Assembly: GCF_932526225.1 (NCBI RefSeq)
Contig: NC_064041.1
Location: 6,531,042 to 6,595,041 of the forward strand
DNA: 64,000 nt
Reading direction: 5' to 3'
Source: Nematostella vectensis
Taxonomy: Eukaryota > Cnidaria > Anthozoa > Actiniaria > Edwardsiidae
Shown here piece after piece: positions 1 to 22,436 of this stretch. Within the stretch, counting starts at the first letter, position 1. The number at the start of each line of letters is the position of its first letter. The notes beneath the pieces were generated by a model. It made no database searches. It was not told the origin of the DNA and worked only from the letters and a program-made list of their open reading frames with translations. The translations under genes and the position numbers were made by a program.

Positions 1-7126
<7,126 letters not shown>

Positions 7127-7134
7127 TATAAAAG
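7127..7134 (+). promoter_or_regulatory. TATA box of the protease gene
   Basis: TATAAAAG lies about 200 bp upstream of the protease start codon in the right orientation, which would place transcription start near 7157. A strong TATA box suits a highly expressed secreted digestive enzyme. Position and match are seen; function is inferred. Confidence 0.5.
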
Positions 7135-7332
7135 GCGAGCTTATACCCAAGGGCCGTTTCGTGACGCACGGTACAATACGCGAGTACAAACATCCTGCAC
7201 AGCTATGTTTCTTTAGCTGCTGACACAAACCCCCAAACGGTTTATTCAGTGTGTCAGGTGAAGGCTTAGAACCCTATTTATACTCCCGCTTCAATGTAAC
7301 AAGTACATTTACAAGTACGTCCTCAGTCAACG

Positions 7333-12513
<5,181 letters not shown>

Positions 12514-12783
12514 CTAGAGGTGACAATATTACAGGGGGAGGGGGGGGGAGGCGCACCAAATAGAGTATTTTCTCAGAAGAAAATCTTAGATTTTTTTGTA
12601 TATGAACCCCCGTCAGCTAATTTTGGCTAAGTACCATGATTGCGCAACATTTTGAGTTGCAAGATAAGTATTTATGACTTTGCGAAAACTTTCCTATGGG
12701 CGAAATAGAGCCCGGACAGAAGTCAAAAGTCGCTTAATTCAATGAGCAAGTGGTTACCTATCTGTGGAACTCGCGCGTCGTTA

Positions 12784-12987
12784 ATGCCTAGTGCACACTA
12801 GCGACATATTGACATAACGGCACGGGCGCGCACTGTGTTTAGCCCGACATAACGACATGGACATCATGACATAAAAGAAAAAACATGTTTTTTCTCTTCT
12901 GTCGTTATGTCCATGTCGTTATGTCGAAGGTAAGAGTGCGCGCGCCCATGTCGTTATGTCAATATGTCGCTATTGTGCACTAGGCAT
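12784..12987. mobile_element. 204-bp palindromic MITE-like element
   Basis: The left arm ATGCCTAGTGCACACTAGCG pairs with the right arm ending GTGCACTAGGCAT; internal motifs ACATATTGACATAACG and CGACATAACGACATGGACAT are also inverted. Almost the whole element can fold on itself. A clear target duplication was not found. Confidence 0.75.
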
Positions 12988-13434
12988 AAGTGTCATGGGA
13001 AGACATGGGAAAGGCTAATTGACTTCGGTTTAGTGAGAGGTGTGTTGAGAGATGAAGGGTGGGATGGCTGTGGATGGCGGCATACCTGCCATTGAACCAC
13101 TTTACCCAGATGCTGCGCAAATTACTTTAAACACGATCACGCGCTATAAAAGGGACTTGCCTAAGGGGTCGTCCATACTATCACGGATTCAAAAGTATCC
13201 GGATCGTTTCGCCGTAAACGCATCAATGGATTCGCGTCCACACTATCGTTTTTGCATCGTGTTCGCCTGGATCTAGCCGTCCACACTAACACGAATTCAG
13301 ACATTTAAAAACGCTGAAAGGTACAGGGTGACGTCATTTCTATGATATGCGCATGCTCAAAGCAGCGCGCGCCTGCGATATGACGCCATCGTTTTCATTT
13401 TGATACGGACTCGACAGTCCACACTACGGACGGA

Positions 13435-13837
13435 AGGCCCTGTCCCCACGTATCCGTTTTCGTATGAAAACGCAACCCTTTTGTTCCGTTTTAAAAAATG
13501 ATCCGCTTCCACACGAAGCGTTTTCATTTTGATACGACCCGTCCCCACGAAAACGCAAAAACGATACGAAAACGATAACAAGCTCTACAGCGCATGCGTA
13601 CTCGCGCGCCAAGTGGACTGGACCTGAGAGTTATCACGCCATCGTTTTCGAAAGGTTCCGTTTTCGTCCGTACCCACGGCTCGAAAGGGTATCGTTTTCA
13701 AATTGTTCCACTCTGGAGGTCGTTTTCAAATTGTTCCGTTTTCGATCATCGTTTTCGCGTTTCCGTGTGGACGATACCCGTATCCGTATCAAAAAGGTTG
13801 AGTTTTCAAACTAAAACGGATACGTGGGACGGGGCCT
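13435..13837. mobile_element. Foldback element with AGGCCCTGTCCCCACG ends
   Basis: AGGCCCTGTCCCCACGTATC at the left is matched by an inverted copy at the right (GATACGTGGGACGGGGCCT). The interior is built of repeated ATCGTTTTCG and GTATCCGTTTTC motifs. More diverged pieces with 'CGTCCACACTA' and 'CGTTTTC' extend from about 13160 to 13860, suggesting nested or older copies. Such elements are common non-autonomous repeats in aquatic invertebrates. Confidence 0.7.
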
Positions 13838-14343
13838 AAGCGTATCAAAAAGTATACGGGTTCAAACAAAGGCAAACTGTCACTCGTCATTTGACATCAC
13901 TGATTGCAGAGCTCCGTAATGAGAGACCAAAATGCTACAAGAGAGTTCTAGAGTAGCCGATAACACACTATTGAAGTAAATATAACCTTATTAACAGCTG
14001 TTTCTTGAAACAGAACGAAAAACAACGAGGATTAGATAGGTTTTGAAGCGATGAATATCTCAAATTCGTTGTTTGCACGCGCGCGCACTATAATGACGCC
14101 ATTTCAAAAGAGCGCGCGCTGTTTTTGAATTTTATTTTCAATTCAAACGAGCGCGCGCAGTGTTTGATTTCTCAAGGACAATTTTTGCTCTTGTTTATGT
14201 AGAGAATGGACCCCAAACACTTTCCCGAATATGCCTAATAGCTATTTAACAGTTTTTTGTACTTAAAAGTTGTCGTAGTCTGCAGGACGGCTTTATTTTT
14301 AGCCGGCGTTTACAGAGGTCCGCACTCAATGAAGTGTAGTTGT

Positions 14344-14525
14344 GAATGGCGACGACTTGCGCAAGAGCTTGCGAAAAGGTGGCGAAGCTATCCCTTTTAT
14401 CCTTTTATACCTCGAGTTCGTTTGCTATGTTTTCTTCTGGCAGTTTCAGAGTTCCCCACTAGCTTTGAATGGCGACGACTTGGGCTAGGGCTTGCGAAAA
14501 GGTGGCGGAGCTATCCCTTTTATAG
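14344..14525. repeat. Direct duplication of a ~55-bp segment
   Basis: GAATGGCGACGACTTGCGCA and the following ~35 bp (through GGTGGCGAAGCTATCCCTTTTA) recur about 124 bp later at 14468-14523 with a few changes. No coding role is apparent. Confidence 0.7.
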
Positions 14526-14687
14526 TGCGCGTTTGTGTTTAAAAGGCAAATTAAAATATTGATTTACGTTATACTGAAATATGGCAAAATAACGATATAC
14601 TGGCGGCGTGCTCAACTGAAAAACAGCCAAGGAACGCCCCTGGCAGACATACGAATCTACAGCACTGAATGTTATTTTTATCTGCAG

Positions 14688-14775
14688 GTTAATTTCCTTG
14701 GCGAGAAAAATTCAAAGATGCTAAACGATAATACTTGTGTAGGTTGGTGCCTAATAAAGTTAATTTGAGGGTGAT
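14688..14775 (+). other. Candidate terminal exon and poly(A) site of the protease gene
   Basis: An acceptor (TTATTTTTATCTGCAG) at 14687 is followed at once by GT TAA. Joined to the phase-1 donor T|GTGAGT at 12475/12476 it would complete the last Cys codon of the ShKT domain and then stop. AATAAA follows at about 14752. This is a tidy alternative to the read-through end at 12513; about equal odds. Confidence 0.45.
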
Positions 14776-16223
14776 CAGCCTTTTTGTTTTCCGGTGTATA
14801 CCTCCCCTACACCCTTTTAAATCTTTCCCTTCATCCTATATACCATGGTAAGAACACCCGCATCACTCTCCCGAACCCTCCTGATGGTCCAACTCCAGTT
14901 TACTCTAGCACTTTGCCCATAATAACCCTCCCGTCCTCACCCCTGCCACCAACCTCTACCCGTACCACAACCACTATCCCTCTTGTATGTCCCCGTTCTA
15001 CCTAGGTAACATGCCCGTACCAATACCCGCTTTAAACAAACAAAAAAATATATACGCAGTCGTTCTTAAGCGTATTGCGTGACAGAGGTCCTAACGAGGC
15101 GCATGAGAATAGAGGTCCTATCTCTCAACGCACTTCAACCTGTATTTGTGGACGTAAAGAAAGCGGTCATCTTCAGCAATGGTGGTGCTGCTGTCGCACT
15201 CACTCTCGCAGTTGTCAGCTGCGTAGATCAGTCTTAATCAGTCTTGTCATATTTAATACGCGCTATAGAAAAACTCCTTCACATTACAAATGAGAAAATT
15301 TTCTGCAAATTTGGGGCCCTTTCGTTTAGACTAAACTATTGCCTTGTTGCAGAAATGCCTGCCGATCTATCGTTTAATAATGAGCTGTGTGCGCTCTAAA
15401 ATACGAGCATTTTTATCACAGCGCGAGAAGAATTTATGTAGGTGCGCTAGATTATGGATAGCGCAAAATTTAAAATTTTGCACCGAAAACGTGAGTGGAC
15501 AGCAAATAACTAACTTAACAATCTCTTAAGACAGCTGTCTTGTTACGTGTGCAAAAATAGTTTTATTCCAGCCGACTGAGGCTCAGAGATAAGCAATCTT
15601 ACAGGAGGTTTATAATTTGTCACTGCTATTGTTGCAGTGCTCTGATTATAATTGCAAATTCGAGCCCGGGGTTGGGAGGAGCTTTAACTTTTATAGCGGA
15701 ACCTCGTGTTTAACTTACACTTTCCTGTAGTCTTTTTTGTTACAACTTTTATTTTAGTGCTCTTTTTCAAGTGTTTCCCTGTGTTTTTTTCTTATTTTTT
15801 TGTTTTTTGTTATCATTAAGGTCTGCATACAAGATTTGTTGAGAAGTGTACATATTTGAAATCTCTAGGAGTTTCCGTAGTGACAAATATACACACACAA
15901 AAACATAAAATATCCTTAAGAAACGTGAAAAAAATGTATTCGTAGACAAGTTTTTTTCACCAAAAATTACATATCTGTTTTCAAAATAAGTTTGGTGTCA
16001 GGATTGGGATTTTCATCATTTCGTATTTTTTATCCATGCTAGTGTATGAACAAAGTTTGCAACAAGTAACGTATTATGACGCTTCAAAGTATGGGCAGTT
16101 GTACTAACACACCACTCTTATCACATGACACGTCCTTAGTTTATTTGTTAACGATATAATACATTTGGTAACGATGTATAATAAACCCTTAAGACAGATG
16201 CACGCATTTCACACCTTGCCAAA
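14776..16223. other. Intergenic region, no gene recognised
   Basis: AT-rich sequence with short ORFs that have no domain signal. It precedes the GPCR gene. Confidence 0.5.
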
Positions 16224-16248
16224 ATGCTAGCGAAGCCTTCAGAGAAAG

Positions 16249-17355
16249 ATGTGTTTAAACTCGAGCGAAGACCTTCCACCTTGCAAATTTAACGATTTCG
16301 ACCGGCAAATCGACACCTTTTTCGACTACATAAACATTTCAGGACTTGTGTTGCTCGTCTTAGGGATTATAAGTAATTTATTTGTGTGCGTTGTTCTTTT
16401 AAGGCAAAGGAACAAGACATTATTGAGCTTTACGAACTTTCTAATCCTGCAGCTATCGATCTCCGACTTAGTGTTCCGTACGGTTGGAATCTATTTCCAC
16501 ATTGCAGAGAAAGCAACCAAAGGCAACATGACATCCTTTCTATGCAAGAGTATGATGTACATGCAGTACACGTGCTGTACAAGCGTGTTTGGGTTTTTGT
16601 CAGCGATTGCAGTCGACCGACATCGTCACATTTTGTACCCGGTTCGAAGCTTCTCAGCAAGGCCAAATCGGTACTTGGCAGTCACCGTGATTTGGCTCTG
16701 TTCCGCTTTCATAGCCTCACCATTTATACCAAGTGCTAGAACAAAAAAAATCGAAAGGATCTACAACATTAACAAAAAAATTTTCACAAATGGAACCATG
16801 AATGTAACGAGCAATTCTTCCTTCGTAGATTATGTTTACAAGCCAGGAAGAGCGACCTGCGTGGTTGCACCTCCAAGCTTAAAAGGCCAGGCAGCTATCT
16901 CAATATTCTACACACTTGCATTTGTAGCGCCCCTTTGCATCATGGTGTATTGCTATTGTGGGATTTTGGTATTTCTTTGGAAACGTACCGAGGGCAGCAG
17001 ATTCCCGTCTGCTTCTGTCCGATCCAAGAGAAAGGCAGTACGTTTGTTGATACTTGTTGTTGCAAGCTTTTTGCTGAGTTGGGGTCCCATTTTGACCCAT
17101 GATCTGTTACAATCATTCAAGTTTCGAAAGATGTTCAAGCTCAAGAATTTACCACTAAGGCCGATATTTCATTGTCTGTGCTTTACAAGCTCGGTAATCA
17201 ACCCTGTGTTGTACGCTACTGGGAGTGCTAATTTTAATAGAAGCGTAAGAGAGCTTTTCCGTGTAAAATGCTGTCTTGATGGACGCAAAGTTGGTGACAG
17301 GAGAAAAGATGATAAAAACTTTGACATAATTCAGCTAAGACCCGTCAACCCATGA
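16249..17355 (+). CDS. Rhodopsin-class (class A) G protein-coupled receptor, single exon
   Basis: A 368-residue intronless frame with seven hydrophobic segments. Class A landmarks are visible: GIISN in helix 1 (N1.50), LSISD in helix 2 (D2.50), an extracellular Cys before helix 3, VDRHR at the end of helix 3 (DRY box with His for Tyr), the Trp of VIWLCSAFIASP in helix 4, a Pro in helix 5, FLLSWGP in helix 6 and NPVLYATGSANF (NPxxY) in helix 7. The N terminus is short with an Asn-Ser-Ser sequon, and the second extracellular loop holds further Asn sequons (NGT, NVT, NSS), fitting a peptide or small-molecule receptor. The ligand cannot be told. The C-terminal tail is short and basic. Helix 6 lacks the usual CWxP. 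A short overlapping frame starts upstream at 16224 in another phase. Confidence 0.9.
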   Translation: MCLNSSEDLPPCKFNDFDRQIDTFFDYINISGLVLLVLGIISNLFVCVVLLRQRNKTLLSFTNFLILQLSISDLVFRTVGIYFHIAEKATKGNMTSFLCKSMMYMQYTCCTSVFGFLSAIAVDRHRHILYPVRSFSARPNRYLAVTVIWLCSAFIASPFIPSARTKKIERIYNINKKIFTNGTMNVTSNSSFVDYVYKPGRATCVVAPPSLKGQAAISIFYTLAFVAPLCIMVYCYCGILVFLWKRTEGSRFPSASVRSKRKAVRLLILVVASFLLSWGPILTHDLLQSFKFRKMFKLKNLPLRPIFHCLCFTSSVINPVLYATGSANFNRSVRELFRVKCCLDGRKVGDRRKDDKNFDIIQLRPVNP

Positions 17356-18225
17356 ACCAACAAAATAGTCATACCAAACACAGGAACATCGATTAAAACC
17401 ACAGAACAATAACTGGTATGAACTGCGTCAATATTGCTGGGAACTTGTTTTTATACAGCCTAGTGTAGTAAATTTAAAAAAATTATATATATATTATGTG
17501 AGATTTATAACATAAATGGTAAGCGATCAAACCGCATCAAAACGATTAAGATGCTGAATATAAATATTTTAATTATTAAACACACATATAGAACAATAAG
17601 TATAAACAGAGCGGTCTCTGGAAAGTAGTGATATAAAAATAAGAAACATGGATGGAATAAAATAAATAGGCAGACTTCCTATGACAGAAGAAATAAAAAT
17701 CAAGTCATAGTTGTCACCATCTCTTATTGCCATCTCATCTTCATCAACTTCCTTCCGCACGTCCGTCCGTGACCTGTGCAAACTGCGCCAGCACAAGCCA
17801 GCATTGCTGGCGAATTCTTGCTCGAATGACCACAAGACAAAGTAAATTCCAGAAAGTCCATTCACTATTTTGACATTTCCTTTGTCCTATAGTCAGTCAA
17901 TCGAAAATTTGCCAGCAATTCTGGCAGGTGTTGGCGCAGTTTGCACGGGGATTTATAGTAGTTTGGAGATGTGACAGTGAATGACGACAGTGAATAAGAA
18001 AATGATTCGCGAGGTCAATACTATTTAACCCGGTGATCAGATTCAATCCTTGCCATGATATTTTTTTTTTTTTTTACTCATAAATAATCTTTATGGTTTA
18101 ATCGTTTTTAATTACTTCATGTAATTGTTTTACGGGTCTTTCGGTTGTTGACTAAATCGCTGGCGCATAGCCAGGATTTGCCGTCAAAAGACCGCTATTT
18201 GGCGGTTGTTGGGGAGGGGGTGCGG
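17356..18225. other. Intergenic stretch with one foldback
   Basis: AT-rich sequence following the receptor gene, with no coding signal; it contains the palindromic element at 17776-17946. Confidence 0.5.
17776..17946. mobile_element. 171-bp foldback (MITE-like) element
   Basis: The left arm TGTGCAAACTGCGCCAGCAC through CAGCATTGCTGGC is matched inverted at the right by GCCAGCAATTCTGGCAGGTG and TTGGCGCAGTTTGCAC. Arms are about 45 bp. It lies between the GPCR and TMC genes. Confidence 0.7.
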
Positions 18226-18500
18226 TAGCCCCTGCGTCTACCCCTGGGTATAATATCTAGGGTTATACTCATAGGTATAATATCTAGGGTTATACCCCTG
18301 GGTATAATATCTAGGGTTATACCCATAGGTATAATATCTAGGGTTATACCCATAGGTATAATATCTAGGGTTATACCCATAGGTATAATATCTAGGGTTA
18401 TACCCATAGGTATAATATCTAGGGTTATACCCCTGGGTTTTACTACTAGGGTTATACCCATAAGTATAATATCCAGGGTTATACCCATAGGTATAATAAT
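18226..18500. repeat. 27-bp minisatellite, about 10 copies
   Basis: The unit is GGTATAATATCTAGGGTTAT plus ACCCATA (or ACCCCTG). Each unit contains the near-palindrome GGTTATACCCATAGGTATAA. The open minus frame across it is an artefact of a unit divisible by 3. It lies downstream of the TMC stop. Confidence 0.95.
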
Positions 18501-19167
18501 ATACTACTCTATGTACGAGGTATACATAATGTGGCTATTTTGGAAATTTGTGCGATTTATTACATTTTTATTAACCGTTTTTTTGGAAGCCAATAAGTAT
18601 ATTATAGATATGAATATCGTATCATATCGTAATGACTCGAAAGCTTATTTTCGAATCGTTTGTAATTATGATTATCATAAAGGCATATGAAAAGGTCTAT
18701 TTTTCACAAAGATTATATCAGATATTTTCATAACAGCATAACTAAACACGGTATTAGGTAAAATAATGACTAGCTTATCTATTACAATTTTACACAGGTG
18801 TAGCTAATACATTTCTCCTACAAGCGTGGAAAAACAAATATGAGAAACCTTGGTATGCTACCAAGACATTCTTGAAAGTTGATCTTAAATAGCATTTGAA
18901 GATTTTTCAAGTACTCGATAAAAAACACTCAAACGATGGAATGCAACTTAATAAATAAATGAAAAAACCTACATTTTAGAAACTATTCCCACTGAGTTGT
19001 TTGACCTTGTAATCAGTCTTTTCTTCCGTAATGCCCCTGAATGGATACTATTCTTTTGTCTGGCAATCACAGAGAAATTTGCTCATCACACTCCCTATTC
19101 CCATTTCTACAATTTACTTGCTCATTCAAAAGGAATATTGTCATTAATGACACATGTATAATTGGGC

Positions 19168-19199
19168 AAAATTTAGTTTCGTCAAAATTTAGTTTCGTC
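19168..19199. repeat. 16-bp tandem duplication across the TMC stop codon
   Basis: CAAAATTTAGTTTCGT occurs twice head to tail. In the TMC sense strand the first copy encodes the last residues (DETKF) and the duplication junction supplies the TGA. Because 16 is not a multiple of 3, the event changed the local frame after the last codon. Confidence 0.85.
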
Positions 19200-22100
19200 A
19201 GATTCGTAGCCCTGGTTGCTATGGAAACCTGCAGTATCCATTTGCAAGTCGTTACCAAACATATCACCTAGCGAACCGCCCCAGTCCGCTCGCCGTGAGC
19301 TTTCACTGCTGACCAGACCTTCATCTTGCGGCTCATCAGCCGTTTTTGCAATTTCCTCAAAAATGTCCTTAATAGCATCATCATCAATAGAGGCTTCTCC
19401 TTTACGGAAGGATGACATATCCGGTGTGCACATCTCAATCTCGGCAGATGATTGGCGGAGGGATTTGGCATCAGGCGTGGATAAACTGGCTGCGGAGGAC
19501 TGGGGTTGACTTTTCATCTGCACCTGGTATTCAGCTATTGAACCAGGCCTTGGGTACATTTTCTCTTCCGCTGGGTTTTCGAGTGGGGGAACTGAGGAGG
19601 ACTGGAAAGAAGTGTCTGGTACTTCAGAAAAGGCTGTCACTGATACTTTTGACATGCGCCTAGAATGCTGTGTCCCGGATGTAACGGTCGCAGTGGAATG
19701 GGCTTGATTGTCTGTGTCACTGTCGTCAGCTTCGACTTCGCTAGACTCGTGTAACTGCGCATGTCTATTGCGAATGAAGTGTTGAAACTCCCTGTGCCGA
19801 TGGTTGCGAGTTCGCGTTAGCTCAGTCGAGCTTATCGAAGGCTCACGATGATCCCTATGGACCATAATGTTTATACTGTCGTTTGACGTAAATGCCGTCT
19901 TCTTCTGTCTCCTTCGCGGAGGTTTCTTTCCATTGCGCATGTGCTGATTGCCTGCGCAGCCGTTAGATATGAATTCATGGTGTGTGAGTGACTGCATGTC
20001 TTCAGGTTGGCGCTTTTTGTCTTTTTTGGCGCTAGAAAGTGCGTTGCCTGTCCGCCAAACTGGTGACTCTGAGGGTGGTGGAAGGGCAGGTGGTTTTGCG
20101 GGCTTTTTCTTTTTGGATCCTTTGGATCGTTTGCCTACGAAGCAGTATGATAAATGAAAGATAAAAGTTTGATCTTAAAAAGAATTTTAGAAATAATTAA
20201 TTCATTTTTTTAAATTAAATCAAATCAAATTGAAATTTTTACCACACTCACCACCTGCTGCGATTTCCAGAGTTCTTTTCCTATCTTCTGTTCTCGCCTG
20301 TAAGAAGAAAGAGTGATTAAGGATAGTTGACTGATACAAACATAACGTAACGCATCGTATTAGCGTAACACATTAACGTAAAGCAATAAACGTAACGTAT
20401 TAACGTAATTTAATGAAAAATAATAAATCGTAACGTAGCATAAACGCAACGGGAATGGTGGACGGACAGGGTAGCTGGCAGACGCCAAATTAGAGGGTAA
20501 CTCAGTATTCTCGTACTTACATATTGTAACTGCATCACAAGATCTCTGTTCATCTTTCTGTAAGATGAAGCTTTCGACTTGAAGTAGAAAATAGCAATTC
20601 TGAAATATAGTTTCCATTTGAAAACTGAATATCAGTGGGAGTAAGGCTAAGGGTGGAGCATCGTATATTTTACGGACAAGAGGTATCCTCTTTTAACTTG
20701 CATTGCCCCAAACACAAATGAAATCGAGCAGAACTGACCTAGGCACGTGTCCACAGGAGTGTCCAAGGGACCCCGCCCTGCTCATGTGAAGAGGTAAAAT
20801 CGACTGCGATTGACACATTCGTTTGAGTCTTATTTAATTAGAAGGTGGTTAATTTAATGTGTGCATTTGGATAGAAAAATAGATGAATCTAGAAAAAAGA
20901 TGGATCTAGTGACCCATTACCAGAGCTAAGGATGCCGATTTGAACTTTTTAATCAGTCCGTGGCCAGTGAATTACTACTTTGGACCCCACTCTGCGTTTT
21001 AGACACTCCCCTGTGAATTGATCGGGTCGGCCGATTACCTTTTTTCCCCTCCCAATTCTGTGTCCCTTATAAGACGAAAGGGGAGAGGAAACAGATAAGA
21101 CTACTTGACGTTGATGCACCTGAATGCACAGATTGATTGTGTAAAAAGTTTATGATTTTTTTATAGTTACTTACGCCAATATGATTATAATTGGTATGAT
21201 AACTCCTGGTCCACTTAGATAGTCGAGTACAGCGTTTACAACTGCTGGCGAATTATCCACAGCATCGGTTATCACAACGTACATCCTATGCTTTCCCCTA
21301 AAGCAGGCAAAGTCACTTTAGTATACCATTTTTTTCTCAGCTATTGTGAAGGCTTGATGGAAGCCAGAAAAGGAGAAGAGAAAGATGACAAAGGAAAAGA
21401 AAAAGAAATAGAAATAGGTAAAAGTAAGGGACAAAGCAGTGACTCAGACTTTTTTACTGACCTGAAAGGACCGCACCCCAGCGACGGCTCAAGTCTATAG
21501 AAATAGCGAAAAGTTTAATTTCAATAAAAGTTTACTTAAATCACTTTTCAATGACTTAGTACTGGACCATACTTTACTTTAATCTTTAATAGATTTGTAT
21601 CGTAAAATCGAGGATATTGTTGTATTCAATATCGTAAGATCGAGGTAATTTCTTATACATTTCACTGCATTTCCGCCGGGAGAAAGGAACGCCATCGTAT
21701 TGGACCATGGTTTATCGATTGGACATCGTCTTACTTGTTCCTTTTTCAGGTTCTTACTGGTAGGGACGAGTCGATTATGCTAGTAAAAACATTGCAAGTA
21801 CACTCTTTTTTTATAAGAACCTTTTTCATAAGAACGTCCAGCCTGAGATTTCATCAAATTTTAAGAACATGCCGAGGCTCAGATAGCAGATTTTTTTTTA
21901 TCTTAAGTCCTGATGCGTTCTAAAATGCAGAATCAAATTGTGTTCATAGTAGTCACTTTTAAATGATCCAGTATAAGGGACATATGAGGTTGGTTTTAAC
22001 ATTTTATGTTAGTTTTGAGCGATTATGCCAGAAATTATGCTAACATAATCGACTTGTCCCTACTTACTGGACCATAGCATATCCAACTGCGAGAAGGCAG

Positions 22101-22404
22101 AGGAAAAGCATCAGTAGAAGTAACACAAGATAGAACTGGTGAGACGCCTTGAAGATGCGCTTGGGCGGGACGTTTGTAACCATGACAGCCCAGCTTCGTA
22201 TGTACATGATGATGACGGACTTGACGAGGTTAACGATGATGATGCCGGGAGAAAACACCATGGCAATCCTGATGACAGAAATCAAGATAATCACATACGG
22301 CATCATCATCTTATAATCATCATCATAAGTATCCTTACCACGACCACCATCATCGCCATCGCCATCGCCATCGCCATCGCCATCGCCATCGCCATCGCCA
22401 TCGC

Positions 22405-22436
<32 letters not shown>

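Noticed and set aside
18195-18488. Minus frame GITLDIIPM repeats
   Set aside because: Translation of the 27-bp minisatellite.
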